In this document: positions 55,338 to 64,000 of the stretch, piece by piece
Layout: each line of letters starts with the position of its first letter
How positions within the stretch are numbered: position 1 is the stretch's first letter
Assembly (NCBI RefSeq): GCF_901538265.1
Contig: NZ_LR593886.1
Coordinates: 5,539,738 to 5,603,737 of the forward strand
DNA from: Gemmata massiliana
Lineage (GTDB): Bacteria > Planctomycetota > Planctomycetia > Gemmatales > Gemmataceae
Direction: 5' to 3'
DNA length: 64,000 nucleotides
Notes under the pieces: model-generated
Database searches by the model: none
What the model was told of the DNA's origin: nothing
What the model saw: the letters and a program-made list of their open reading frames with translations, nothing else
Program-made: the position numbers and the translations under genes

Positions 55338-55982
55338 TCATTCCCAGTAATCTTCCCACCGCGTGCCGAAAGCGGCCTTCAGGCGTGCGAGGTACGCATA
55401 CGTCTTCACTTTCACCATCCACACGTCCCCTCCCCCGCTCCCGCCCTTGCACACGACACCCTCCGCGACGCCGTACTTCCCCTCGCGCACCGATTCGAGG
55501 AACGTGCCGGTGAGTTTCTCAGTGTAAACGACACGCGGCGATGGGAGGTGTCCGAAGTCGGCCACGAACTGTGTTGGAGAGACGAAGCCCAAACCCTCGG
55601 CCCACACGTCGAAGAGGAGCGTCTGTTTCGGATCACCCGGCTTGTGTGCCCCGGCAAACGAGTTCGGCCCCAAGAACTCGGTAAACACTTTGATTGTGGT
55701 GAACGGCGCGTAGTTGACGTGGTCGCGCAGGATCGCGTCCAGCGGCTCCGCGATCGTGGCGAGGAATACGGGCGCAGCCTCTTCCAAGCCGGGGTGCGCG
55801 GCGTTGAACTTGGCGATGCCGGTCTCGGTCAGATTGAACTCGTCGCGGCGCGAACCGAATGCGTGCCAGCCGAAGTCGCGCTCCCAGCACCAGTGCAAGT
55901 TGGTGCCGTCGAGCTTGTCGAACGCGACGCACCGGCCGATCGGCGCGGCACCGCTCCCGGGCATCTTCGGATAGTGGAGCAT
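55338..55982 (-). CDS. RNA ligase (nucleotidyltransferase superfamily)
   Basis: A 214-residue protein. The adenylation motif K23-L-D-G is near the N-terminus in V-A-F-D-K-L-D-G-T-N. Further motifs read FTEFLGPNSFAG, LLFDVW, AEGVVCKG and a terminal K-V-K-T-Y-A-Y, in the order expected for RNA ligases (motifs I, III, IIIa, IV, V). The chain ends soon after motif V, so there is no long C-terminal specificity domain; it is a minimal ligase resembling the core of T4 Rnl2. The ATG is at 55982. The substrate is unknown. The RlaP-type protein at 31354 might cooperate. Confidence 0.85.
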   Translation of the reverse strand: MLHYPKMPGSGAAPIGRCVAFDKLDGTNLHWCWERDFGWHAFGSRRDEFNLTETGIAKFNAAHPGLEEAAPVFLATIAEPLDAILRDHVNYAPFTTIKVFTEFLGPNSFAGAHKPGDPKQTLLFDVWAEGLGFVSPTQFVADFGHLPSPRVVYTEKLTGTFLESVREGKYGVAEGVVCKGGSGGGDVWMVKVKTYAYLARLKAAFGTRWEDYWE

Positions 55983-56028
55983 AATCCGAAAGGACGCACA
56001 CTCCGACTCGCAGGTTCAGAGCGTTCAT

Positions 56029-56149
56029 GCAAGAGAGTTTCACCGCAGAGGGCGCCGAGAGCGCGGAGTAAAAGCGAAGGCAGGAGTGTTCATTTCTCGT
56101 TCGATTTTTCTCCGCGCTCTCGGCGCCCTCTGCGGTGAAACTCTCTTGC
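56029..56149. repeat. 40-bp perfect inverted repeat, 41-nt spacer
   Basis: Arms 56029-56068 and 56110-56149 are exact reverse complements, containing GAGAGTTTCACCGCAGAGGG. The right arm touches the stop codon of the oxidosqualene cyclase gene. The unit TTTCACCGCAGAG with following CGCGGAG is a dispersed repeat type seen in several bacterial groups. Longest perfect hairpin in the window; it likely terminates the sterol transcript. Confidence 0.95.
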
Positions 56150-58107
56150 TAGAGAGCAGCCGCGAGTGCCCACACGGGGAAATATTCGCGGTAGAGATCG
56201 TAGTCGAGCATCGCCGTGCCGAAGAACACGCCGTTCACGGCTTCGCGTGGGTGCCGACACACTTCAGATCGGTGCGCGGCGAGCCACTCGGCTCCGCGGC
56301 GCACGGCTGCGTGCTTCGCCCCGACCACTTCGCACAGCGCGAGCACCGCCCAGCTCGTCATCGTCGCCTGGGATTCCGGGTGTTCGACGTACTCCTGGCG
56401 CAAACAACTGATGTAGTGCTCCCCCCACCCACCATCAGACTTTTGATGGCGAATCAACCAGTCCGCGGCCCGTTGAAGCGCGGGATTGCTCCCATAGCCA
56501 GCCGCACGCAGTCCGCGAACCGCGTGGAACGTGCCGTAGGTGAAGTACACGCCCCAGGCACCGGGGAACGCCCCGCACGAGTGCTGTCGACCGAGCAGGA
56601 ATCGCGCGCCGCGCCGGATCGCACGGTCGATATGGTTCGCGGCGTGGTGCGGAATCGCCGCACGGAAGCGCGAGAGGGCCACCAAACACGAGCCTGTGCA
56701 TTCGATGTACGACTGGTCCGTCATGCACCGCGTGAACATTTCCGACGGGTTCAGCCGTTCGAGCCAGCGCGGGCTGCGGGCGCGCTCGTAAGACCCGAAC
56801 CCGCCGTCGGGGTTCTGGCGCGAGAGGATGAAGTCCGCTGCTAGCGCGAGCCGGGTGTCCGGGATGCGCTCACGCGGATCGAATTCCAGTTCCGTGGCTG
56901 CGTGCATGCCCAGAACCGCTGAAAGCGCCTCCGCGGTGCAATCGCTCACGGGCCACGCGTGTGTCGAATCCCCCAGGCACCAGCCGCCGAGCGCGCGGTC
57001 CGGGAACATCGGGTCGCGCCCCGCGACGCCCTTCACCATCTGTTGGTCGGCCAGAAAACGATATGCCCGGACGAGTGCGTCACGGTTGGCTCGTATCGCA
57101 GAAGGATCTGCGAGAAGCGCTTCGACTGCGAACCCGGTGTCCCACACGCGGGTGCGCCCACCGGAGTAGCGAAGGCCACGGGCGGCATCGTCCCAGCGGT
57201 AAGCCTCGAACCCCTCAACGCACTTCGCGATCCGTGACCGGTCCGCTCCGCGTGCGTGCAGCGCGAGCACGTTTAGCACGCCATTCACCGGCGAGAGCGT
57301 GAGGCGATCGGAAATGTCGAGGTCCAGTTGGATCAGGTCCGCGCACCTTTGCAGCGCGCGCTCACGCAACCGCCGGATCGGGAACCGGTCGTACCAGCCC
57401 ATAACGCGCTCCGCGGCGCGAATCAGCAAGTTCGGCGGCTCGAAGGCGTCGCTCGGCGCGAGGTGATAACGGCGCTCGCGGAACGACACGGGCGGACCGG
57501 CCGGGCCGTAGAGTTCGTGTCGGAGTTCGTCACCGAGGGAACCGAGCGCGAACCGAGCGTGGCTCCCTTGAAGGAGCGACATCGCGAGGTAAACGTACCG
57601 CGTATGACAGTAGAAACGAATGGGGTGAACTGGAACTGCCCGCGGTAAAAGTGCGAGTTCCGGCACGAGCGGCCGAAGCCCGTCGCGCCCGTAAAGCCCG
57701 AGTAACGTGAGCCAAAACTTCCCCCACGTCGGTACGGACAGAATGCCGCCCGGCTGAGTGTGCAGCCAGTTCCGGGCGCGAATGGCGAGCGGGCGGTCGG
57801 CACTCACACCGAGGCAGCGCATCGCAACGTAGACCAGACTCGTGACGAACACCGAACCGGGGTGTTCGAGGTGCAGCCCGAAGGCCCCGTTGGGCGTTTG
57901 CGTGCGCTCGAAGTGAACGAGGATCTTAGCGGTGTCTTCGGCCGAAAAAGGAAGACCCACAACGTGCCGCGTGATCGCCACTTGCGCGGTGACGACGGGG
58001 CACCAGATCATCTCCCCTTCCCAACAGCCTTCGGAGTTTTGAAGGGCGCGGAAGTGTTCTGCGGCGCGTTCGGTGACGGTCGAGAGTTCGTGCGGCACGG
58101 CGTTCAC
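56149..58107 (-). CDS. Oxidosqualene cyclase (lanosterol/parkeol synthase type)
   Basis: Cyclises 2,3-oxidosqualene to a sterol precursor. It is 652 residues, starting with GTG at 58107. It has the OSC-type catalytic motif V387-S-D389-C390-T-A-E393, with D389 as epoxide-protonating acid, instead of the hopene-cyclase DxDD motif. OSC-type context follows and precedes it: VWDTGFAVEALL, GGWCLGDSTHAWP, CLRQEYVEHPESQATMTSWAVLAL. It is a monotopic membrane enzyme by family. It follows the monooxygenase stop by 4 nt, so the pair is one operon for squalene to sterol. Residues deciding lanosterol versus parkeol were not resolved. The length is at the short end (eukaryotic enzymes about 730). Confidence 0.9.
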   Translation of the reverse strand: MNAVPHELSTVTERAAEHFRALQNSEGCWEGEMIWCPVVTAQVAITRHVVGLPFSAEDTAKILVHFERTQTPNGAFGLHLEHPGSVFVTSLVYVAMRCLGVSADRPLAIRARNWLHTQPGGILSVPTWGKFWLTLLGLYGRDGLRPLVPELALLPRAVPVHPIRFYCHTRYVYLAMSLLQGSHARFALGSLGDELRHELYGPAGPPVSFRERRYHLAPSDAFEPPNLLIRAAERVMGWYDRFPIRRLRERALQRCADLIQLDLDISDRLTLSPVNGVLNVLALHARGADRSRIAKCVEGFEAYRWDDAARGLRYSGGRTRVWDTGFAVEALLADPSAIRANRDALVRAYRFLADQQMVKGVAGRDPMFPDRALGGWCLGDSTHAWPVSDCTAEALSAVLGMHAATELEFDPRERIPDTRLALAADFILSRQNPDGGFGSYERARSPRWLERLNPSEMFTRCMTDQSYIECTGSCLVALSRFRAAIPHHAANHIDRAIRRGARFLLGRQHSCGAFPGAWGVYFTYGTFHAVRGLRAAGYGSNPALQRAADWLIRHQKSDGGWGEHYISCLRQEYVEHPESQATMTSWAVLALCEVVGAKHAAVRRGAEWLAAHRSEVCRHPREAVNGVFFGTAMLDYDLYREYFPVWALAAAL

Positions 58108-58111
58108 GGTA

Positions 58112-59428
58112 TCAATTCGTGAGGGCTTCGCGGGCGAACCAGCCGGCCCAGTCCGCGAACCCCGCTACGGCGCCGAACGTGTACGCCAACGGTCGGCGCC
58201 CGACCTCGGTGACGACCCGGCGCGACGCAGCGACCAGAAGACGCGCGAACGTGACGCTGAGAGCGGCCCGGCGCGTCTCCCGGACGGCGAGCAGGCGCAT
58301 GGTGTCGTGTCGGGCTGCCGCGGACGAGCGCCAGGTGTGATAAACGGCCTCGCGCAACTCCGTGCTCCCCGCGTCCGCCCCCACGAACAAGTCGTAAAGG
58401 CCCATCGAGAGCAGCTCGGGCACGCGGCCCCCCGCGCGCCGAACCGAGGCGTATTCTTCGACCGAGCGCGATTTCGCGAGCGTGACCGCGTCGAGGAACC
58501 CGACCGACATCCCGACCGCACAGAGCGGGTGGCAGTGACCGACCGCGTCGCCCACCAGCGCCATCCCGTTCCGCCCGTACTGCTGCCTGCGAAGCCACTG
58601 GTTCGCGGCGACCGCCGGGGGACCGCTCGCGAGCGCCCGCGCGCAGGCTTCGTGAACAGATCGAGGAAGCGCGTTCTGGTAGGCCACGAGCAAGTCGGCC
58701 GGGTTCCGCACCCACGCGACGCGGTCCGCGGGCACGTCGAAGCAAACGCGCGCCTGGTGCTCGTCGACCCGGAACGCGAGCACCGGACCGGGTCCGCCGA
58801 GGAACACGTTGCCGAATTCGATGAACGGCAACGCGGTCGCGTCGATCAGCACGCCGAGCATGTACGAAACGGGCTGGCTCCCGCCCGAGTGCCCGAGCGT
58901 TTGCCGCACCACGGATTGCCGTCCGTCCGCGCCGACGACCAAACCCGCCGCGACCTCGACTGTTCCCTTGCGACCCGGCGTCGCCACCGTAACTCGCCCC
59001 CGGGCGACGTCCGTGACCCGGCACCCCGCGAGGACGGTTACGTTGTGTTCGTGCGCGAGCCGCTTCTGAATCGCTTCGACAATGAGATGGTGCTGACACC
59101 CGACCGCGCGTTCGCCGCCGACATATGGCAGCACGATGGGATCGCCGTCTTTGGGGAAGATTGCGAACCCGCGCCCCGAGGCGTGCGGGATCTCGTCGCG
59201 TGCGAAGTCAACGCCCAGGTCCGCGAGAATGCCAGCCCCGGTTGGGTGCAACCACTCGCCCCCGAGCCGGTGATTCTGCGGGCGCGCATCGACCAAACAC
59301 GCGCGAGCGCCGGCCCGAGAAAACGCGAGTGCGGTCGCGGTCCCGACCGGCCCGCCGCCGACAATGGCCACGTCCGCGTCGAGGCGCGCGGGGAAGACCG
59401 GTTGTTCGTCCGAACCGGAATGAGGCAT
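58112..59428 (-). CDS. Squalene monooxygenase (squalene epoxidase)
   Basis: FAD enzyme that makes 2,3-oxidosqualene, 438 residues, ATG at 59428. FAD motifs: G24-G-G-P-V-G29, the D168-G169 motif in VVGADGRQSVV, and the G-D motif in LVGDAVGHCHPL (G293-D294) followed by CAVGMSVGFLDA. The stretch LGGEWLHPTGAGILADLGV resembles the epoxidase GELLQPGG region. It stands directly ahead of the cyclase (4 nt), the known sterol gene order in Gemmata. On its own the sequence could be a generic UbiH-like monooxygenase; the neighbour settles it. Molecular oxygen is required, so the organism is aerobic. Confidence 0.85.
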   Translation of the reverse strand: MPHSGSDEQPVFPARLDADVAIVGGGPVGTATALAFSRAGARACLVDARPQNHRLGGEWLHPTGAGILADLGVDFARDEIPHASGRGFAIFPKDGDPIVLPYVGGERAVGCQHHLIVEAIQKRLAHEHNVTVLAGCRVTDVARGRVTVATPGRKGTVEVAAGLVVGADGRQSVVRQTLGHSGGSQPVSYMLGVLIDATALPFIEFGNVFLGGPGPVLAFRVDEHQARVCFDVPADRVAWVRNPADLLVAYQNALPRSVHEACARALASGPPAVAANQWLRRQQYGRNGMALVGDAVGHCHPLCAVGMSVGFLDAVTLAKSRSVEEYASVRRAGGRVPELLSMGLYDLFVGADAGSTELREAVYHTWRSSAAARHDTMRLLAVRETRRAALSVTFARLLVAASRRVVTEVGRRPLAYTFGAVAGFADWAGWFAREALTN

Positions 59429-59569
59429 GAGACCAGCCGTGGCCGCGGTACGGGCTGAGTGAATCGTCCGAATGACTCAGGTTTGTTATCGCACGGAACC
59501 GCGCCCGCGACCATCCCAACCTTTCCACTCACAAAAAGTGACGATTTCGCCGCACGTTCTGCCCTCCCC

Positions 59570-60673
59570 CTACTTCAGCGCCCACTCGAAGAACGCATAC
59601 AGCAGCTCGTTCGATTCCGCATTCGGCGAATGCTCCTTGCGGTTGGTCATCGCGACGCGGTTCTCTGCGTCCAGCAACTTGTTCACCGCGACGGTGTGGT
59701 TCAGCGCTTTCCAGCGCTCGGGCGGGTCTTCGGCGCCACCGGACACCAGGAACGGCCGCGGGGCCAATAGCGCGTGCAGGTCGGTGAGGTCGCGCTTCTC
59801 TTCCACCAGCTTCTTATACGGCCCCGTGCGGGGATTCTTCTCGTTCGGGATGCCCGGCTTGCGCGGACCCTTCAGAGAACCGTCAAAGCCCAGATACCAC
59901 GGCTCCCAGTAGTTCACGTTGCCGCGCGTCTCGTCGAACATGATGCCCGGATCGGACCACGCCCCGCACGCGAACTTGTCGTGCAGAGCGGCCGCAAACA
60001 TAGCCCATTTGCCACCGTAAGAGTGCCCCAGCACGCCGATGCGTTTCGGGTCCACGTTCGGCATGTTCGCGAGCGCGTTGTAGCAGTTCGCGGCCTCGTA
60101 AGCGTGAAACGACAGCGGCTGAATCCGGCACTTGTCCTTGGTGGGGTAATACGTGTTCGGGTCGCCACCGAGCGACAGCGCGACGAACCCGCGCTTCGCG
60201 AGTTGAATGGCGAAGTCACGGAACTCCGTCTGCCCCCTCCCGATGGCGGTGTTGGCCTCATAAAAGACGACCACCACCGCGGGGAACGGTCCCTTCCCCG
60301 GTGGCACGAGCAGGTACGCATCTTCGACTACGCGACCGAGAGCAGTTTCGATCGCGAGTTTGTACTGCGTGACGCCGTCGCGGTCCTCCTTCGCACTGAG
60401 TTCGACCTTCGGCTTCGCGATCAGCGCGGGCCATTCGCCCATTTGCACGTGCCAGTATTTGCGGATCTCCTCCCGGCGCTTCTTCCAGTCGGCCGCAGTC
60501 TTTACGTCGGTGCCGTCATCGAACCTCAACGGCGAACGATAACCGCCGAAGTCGTTGACGAGTTCCTTCGGCGGCTTGAAATACGGAGCAAGTTTTGCGG
60601 GCGGTTCGTCGGCCAGTACGGGTGCGCAGACGAGAGCCGCGAGCACCACAGGGAGCCAGCGCGAAGTTCGCAT
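59570..60673 (-). CDS. Secreted alpha/beta hydrolase (acetyl-xylan-esterase/dienelactone-type)
   Basis: A 367-residue protein from the ATG at 60673, giving the signal peptide MRTSRWLPVVLAALVCAPVL. Nucleophile elbow G-H-S218-Y-G-G with the preceding strand RIGVL, an oxyanion region with VVVFYEAN near 135 and a late His in NRKEHSPNAES complete a plausible triad. It contains the DPNTYYPTKDKC and FMFDETRG-like loops typical of planctomycete polysaccharide-esterase paralogues. It precedes the sterol pair on the same strand with a 141-nt gap; its link to them is unclear. Divergent from the ceramidase gene. Confidence 0.85.
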   Translation of the reverse strand: MRTSRWLPVVLAALVCAPVLADEPPAKLAPYFKPPKELVNDFGGYRSPLRFDDGTDVKTAADWKKRREEIRKYWHVQMGEWPALIAKPKVELSAKEDRDGVTQYKLAIETALGRVVEDAYLLVPPGKGPFPAVVVVFYEANTAIGRGQTEFRDFAIQLAKRGFVALSLGGDPNTYYPTKDKCRIQPLSFHAYEAANCYNALANMPNVDPKRIGVLGHSYGGKWAMFAAALHDKFACGAWSDPGIMFDETRGNVNYWEPWYLGFDGSLKGPRKPGIPNEKNPRTGPYKKLVEEKRDLTDLHALLAPRPFLVSGGAEDPPERWKALNHTVAVNKLLDAENRVAMTNRKEHSPNAESNELLYAFFEWALK

Positions 60674-60811
60674 GTCAAAAGGACGCACGCATCGAGACAC
60701 CACGGCATCCCTGTCTGTGTAGTGCGGACCCGATCGAGTACGGCAAAGAAGTTGGGTCGCATCTCGGCACAGCCTGTGAGATAATCCGGCACCTCGCGGA
60801 GACCTCTCCCA

Positions 60812-63800
60812 ATGCGCACTGCATTCACTTTCAGCCTCCTGGTCACGTTTCTCGGCACAACGTTCGCGCCCGCCGCAGACCCGCTCCCCTACCAGGTCGG
60901 CACGGCGAAGGTTGATATCACCCCAACTCACGCGATCCGCCTCAACGGGTTCGGCTTTCGCCGCACGGAGTCGGAGAGCACGTACCACAAGATCCACGCG
61001 CGGGCGCTCGCCATTGATGACGGCAAGGCACCCATCGTGCTCATGACCGTGGACATGCTCGGCATTCCGGCCGACGTTTACGACGAGGTCGCGAAGCGCC
61101 TGGCGAAGAAAGCGGGTCTCAAACCGGAGCGGCTCGCGATCACCGCGACGCACACGCATACCGGCCCGATGATTACGGGCGCCAACCCCACTCTCTTTGG
61201 CGTCCCCATTCCGAAAGAGCACCAAGCGAACATCGACAAGTACACGCCTGTGTTCCTCGACAAACTGGAAGAAGCGGCCCTCACCGCACTCAAGGACATG
61301 AAGCCCGCGAAATTGGAGTGGGGCGTCGGGAAAGTCGGGTTCGCGATGAACCGCCGCACGAAGAACGGCCCGACCGACCACGACCTACCGGTTCTGTTCG
61401 CGCGCGACGAGAAGGGTAAGGTCCGCGCAACGTACCTCGACTACGCCTGTCACTGCGTCACGCTCTCGCACAACAAGCTCGGCGGCGACTGGGCCGGGTT
61501 CGCGGCCGCGGCGATCGAAGACAACTTCGAGGGCGCCGTAGCGCTCGTCGCTATCGGTGGCGGCGCGGACCAGAACCCGTCATCGGGTGTTGTGGGGGCG
61601 AAAGAAGATGTCGCGAACGCCCAAGGGCGCGATATCGCGACCGAGGTCCGGCGCCTGTCACAAAACTTCCTGGCCCCCGTAACGGGCGCGATCGCTGCGA
61701 AGGTCACCGCGCTTGAACTGCCGCTCGCGACTCTCCCGACTCAGAAGGAATGGCAAGAAAAGGCCAAGCGGATGGACGCGATCGGGCACCACGCCCGCGT
61801 CACGCTCGCGAAACTCGATCGGGGAGAGAAACTCCCCACGAAGATCACGTACCCGGTCCAAACGTGGGCGTTCGGCGAAGCGCTCGCGATGGTTCACCTG
61901 CCCGGCGAGTTAGTGGTTGATTACCCGCTCCGGTTAAAGAAGGAACTCGACGGCCAGCGCGTGTGGGTGACCGGCTACGCGAACAACGCCCCGTGCTACA
62001 TCCCCAGCGAGCGCGTGCTCAAAGAGGGTGGGTACGAGGGTGGCGGGGCGATGATCTACTACGACCTGCCGGCCGCATTCGCGCCAGGGTTGGAGGACAA
62101 GATCGTCGGCGCGGTAAAGGAGCAAATCGGAAAAACGTTCGTGGCGAAATTCGATCCGAAGAAGACCGGCGACACGAAGCCGCTCTCACCCCAGCAGTCG
62201 CGCTCACTCATCAAAACGAAGCCCGGGCTGAAGGTCGAACTCGTGGCCGCGGAACCGCTCGTTGCGGACCCGGTGGCGATCGCGTTCGGGCCGGACGGCA
62301 AACTGTGGGCGGCAGAGATGGCCGACTACCCGAGCGGTAAGGGGCCGCTCGAACCGGGCGGGCGCATCGTGTTCCTCGAAGACACGAACGGCGACGGGAT
62401 CTTCGACAAGAGCACGGTTTTCCTCGACAACCTCCCGCTCCCCACGGGCGTGCTCCCCTGGCGCAAGGGCGTGCTCGTCTGCGCCGCGCCCGACATCCTG
62501 TTCGCGGAAGACACAGACGGCGATGGCAAGGCCGACAAGGTGACGAAGCTCTACAGCGGGTTCGGCACCGAGAACCAACAGGGGCGCGTGAACAGTCTCC
62601 AGTACGGACTCGACGGCTGGGTATACGGTTCGTGTGGTCTTTTCGGCGGCAACATTACCTGCGGGCTGACGAAAAAGGTGGTCGCGCTCGGCGACCGCGA
62701 TTTCCGCATCCGCCCGGACACGGGGGAACTCGAACCCGCGACCGGGCGCACGCAGCAGGGGCGCGTCCGGGACGACCGCGGGAACTGGTTCGGCTGCGAC
62801 AACAGCACACTGATCCGGCACTACGTTCTCGACGACCACTACCTGCGCCGGAACCCGTTCGTCAGTTACCCGAACGCGATGGTGAACGTCGCCCCCACGA
62901 ACAAACTGTTCTCGCTGAACTCGAACGCCCAGCGGTTCGCACTGTCCGGCCCACCGAACACGATCACCGCGGCGTGCGGCCTCGGCATTTACCGCGACAC
63001 CCTCTTGGGCCTGGAGTATTACGGCAACTCCTTCACGTGCGAACCGGTCAACCTCCTCGTCACGCGCCGCGTCCTCAAGCCGAACGGTTCCACGTTCGTC
63101 GGCGAACGCGCCAAAGACGAAACCGATAGCGAGTTCCTCGCCTCAACGGACGGCTGGTTCCGACCGGTTCACATCACGACCGGGCCGAACGGCTGCTTGT
63201 ATGTCGCAGACATGTACCGCTACCTGATCGAGCACCCGCGCTGGATTCCGCCCGCGGACCTCGCCCAGATCGACACCCGCGCCGGTGCAGGTTTGGGACG
63301 CATTTATCGCATCGCACCAGAAAAGGGTTCCCCGCGCCCCTGGGTTCGGCTCGACAAGCTCGACACCGCGGGGCTGGTCGCCGCCCTCGACGGCCCGAAC
63401 GGGTGGCAGCGCGACATGGCAATGATGATGCTCATTTGGAAGGACGATGCGAAGGCGAAAGAACCACTGGAGAAGACGGTTCGCGAATCGAAAAACGGTC
63501 TCGCTCGAATGCAGGCGCTCTGCACGCTCGACACGTTGGGAGGTCTGAAACAGGAATTACTGGTAACCGCACTCGGAGATTCAGACCCAGTCGTTCAGCA
63601 GCACAGCATACGCCTCGGGAAGAACCTCTATGCGAACAAAGACCGCCTCCGAACGCGGCTCGCGGAAGTAATCCTCACCGCGGACGCGAGCACGCAACTT
63701 CAAGTCGCGCTCTCCGTGGACGACCCGCACATTCTCGAACTCCTTCTACAACGTGCGTCCTCTGATCCGTTCTTGCGCGCGGCCGTGGTGAGCAACCTGA

Positions 63801-64000
63801 ATAAAGACAATCTCACTGCCTTCGCGCGAATGAAAGTGCTCTCGTCCCCCCAACTCGTGCGCGACCTCTTTGCCACGGCTGCGGGCCTCGACAACGGATC
63901 AGTGCTCCCGCAACTGCTCGAAACCGCTGCGAAGCCCAAGGGGGGCATGTTTGAATCGTGGCAGTTGGCAGCCACCGTTGGCGCGCTCGAGTCCCTGGAG
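60812..64000 (+). CDS. Neutral/alkaline ceramidase-like domain fused to PVC-type membrane-bound dehydrogenase domain (3' partial)
   Basis: An open frame from the ATG at 60812 to the right edge, at least 1063 codons without a stop. A signal peptide covers residues 1-22 (ending APAAD). Residues about 27-455 match neutral/alkaline ceramidases: G-x-A-K-V-D-I-T-P near 30 and the zinc-binding T113-H114-T-H116-T-G-P, with a further CHCVTLSH near 215. From about 473 (LKVELVAAEPLVADPVAIAFG) a second, beta-propeller dehydrogenase domain typical of PVC-group bacteria begins (GRIVFLEDTNGDGIFDKS, YVADMYRYLIEHPRW), then HEAT-like helices from about 850. In this family a haem c domain usually comes last; none is seen before the edge. 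The fusion suggests lipid or amide breakdown coupled to oxidation; the substrate is unknown. Confidence 0.8.
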   Translation, partial: MRTAFTFSLLVTFLGTTFAPAADPLPYQVGTAKVDITPTHAIRLNGFGFRRTESESTYHKIHARALAIDDGKAPIVLMTVDMLGIPADVYDEVAKRLAKKAGLKPERLAITATHTHTGPMITGANPTLFGVPIPKEHQANIDKYTPVFLDKLEEAALTALKDMKPAKLEWGVGKVGFAMNRRTKNGPTDHDLPVLFARDEKGKVRATYLDYACHCVTLSHNKLGGDWAGFAAAAIEDNFEGAVALVAIGGGADQNPSSGVVGAKEDVANAQGRDIATEVRRLSQNFLAPVTGAIAAKVTALELPLATLPTQKEWQEKAKRMDAIGHHARVTLAKLDRGEKLPTKITYPVQTWAFGEALAMVHLPGELVVDYPLRLKKELDGQRVWVTGYANNAPCYIPSERVLKEGGYEGGGAMIYYDLPAAFAPGLEDKIVGAVKEQIGKTFVAKFDPKKTGDTKPLSPQQSRSLIKTKPGLKVELVAAEPLVADPVAIAFGPDGKLWAAEMADYPSGKGPLEPGGRIVFLEDTNGDGIFDKSTVFLDNLPLPTGVLPWRKGVLVCAAPDILFAEDTDGDGKADKVTKLYSGFGTENQQGRVNSLQYGLDGWVYGSCGLFGGNITCGLTKKVVALGDRDFRIRPDTGELEPATGRTQQGRVRDDRGNWFGCDNSTLIRHYVLDDHYLRRNPFVSYPNAMVNVAPTNKLFSLNSNAQRFALSGPPNTITAACGLGIYRDTLLGLEYYGNSFTCEPVNLLVTRRVLKPNGSTFVGERAKDETDSEFLASTDGWFRPVHITTGPNGCLYVADMYRYLIEHPRWIPPADLAQIDTRAGAGLGRIYRIAPEKGSPRPWVRLDKLDTAGLVAALDGPNGWQRDMAMMMLIWKDDAKAKEPLEKTVRESKNGLARMQALCTLDTLGGLKQELLVTALGDSDPVVQQHSIRLGKNLYANKDRLRTRLAEVILTADASTQLQVALSVDDPHILELLLQRASSDPFLRAAVVSNLNKDNLTAFARMKVLSSPQLVRDLFATAAGLDNGSVLPQLLETAAKPKGGMFESWQLAATVGALESLE

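Noticed and set aside
60812-64000. Two separate genes instead of a fusion
   Set aside because: The frame is uninterrupted from the signal peptide through the ceramidase-like part into the dehydrogenase part, and no ribosome site with a start codon stands out near the junction at about 62200.

Overview
The window looks like chromosome of a Gemmata-type planctomycete. The evidence is a high-GC genome, a bacterial sterol gene pair (squalene monooxygenase plus oxidosqualene cyclase, a combination known from Gemmata obscuriglobus), and planctomycete-typical families: twin-arginine Gfo/Idh/MocA oxidoreductases, DUF1080, very long WD40 proteins, and a ceramidase joined to a PVC-type dehydrogenase. 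The genus is an inference; no rRNA or tRNA gene is visible.

Layout. 1-5.4 kb: RND metal or drug efflux (a double-module adaptor cut by the left edge, plus the pump). 6.2-12.3 kb: a secreted Gfo/Idh/MocA oxidoreductase, a small alpha/alpha-toroid protein with a haem-type CxxCH motif, and a giant secreted WD40 protein. 12.4-17.6 kb: a compact type VII (ESX/WXG100)-like locus made of two short WXG100-like proteins, a helical partner and a three-ATPase-domain FtsK/SpoIIIE translocase. 17.7-20.8 kb: a flavoprotein and a squalene-hopene-cyclase-like protein with an altered DxDD motif. 20.9-33.6 kb: housekeeping and mixed genes (leuS, a WD40 protein, purC, ogt, an AlkA-like glycosylase, a zinc-ribbon/TPR membrane protein, a RlaP-type nucleotidyltransferase, glutamate dehydrogenase). 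34.2-44.7 kb: a GT-C-like membrane protein, an epimerase, a DUF1080 protein, a second Gfo/Idh/MocA protein, an ApbE-DoxX pair and a DUF4912 protein. 45.4-54.4 kb: a complete F0F1 ATP synthase operon (I-Z-B-E-F-H-A-[BrnT-like]-G-[DUF1569]-D-C) with two unrelated small genes embedded and unusual insertions in subunits alpha and a. 54.4-60.7 kb: an acyl desaturase, an RNA ligase, the sterol pair and an alpha/beta hydrolase. 60.8 kb to the right edge: an open-ended ceramidase/dehydrogenase fusion.

Between the genes lie many long, mostly perfect inverted repeats with arms of 19-40 bp. At least four families occur twice or more in this one window. They sit mainly in convergent intergenic regions and at gene ends, and may act as terminators or be non-autonomous mobile hairpins. 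A separate GC-rich element has been incorporated into the 3' ends of two coding genes; in one case it also supplies the ribosome binding site of the next gene.

The strongest candidates for new biology are the minimal type VII-like locus with its shared S-W-x-D-x-x-H motif, the altered ATP synthase operon, the cyclase with the altered catalytic motif, and the hairpin families.
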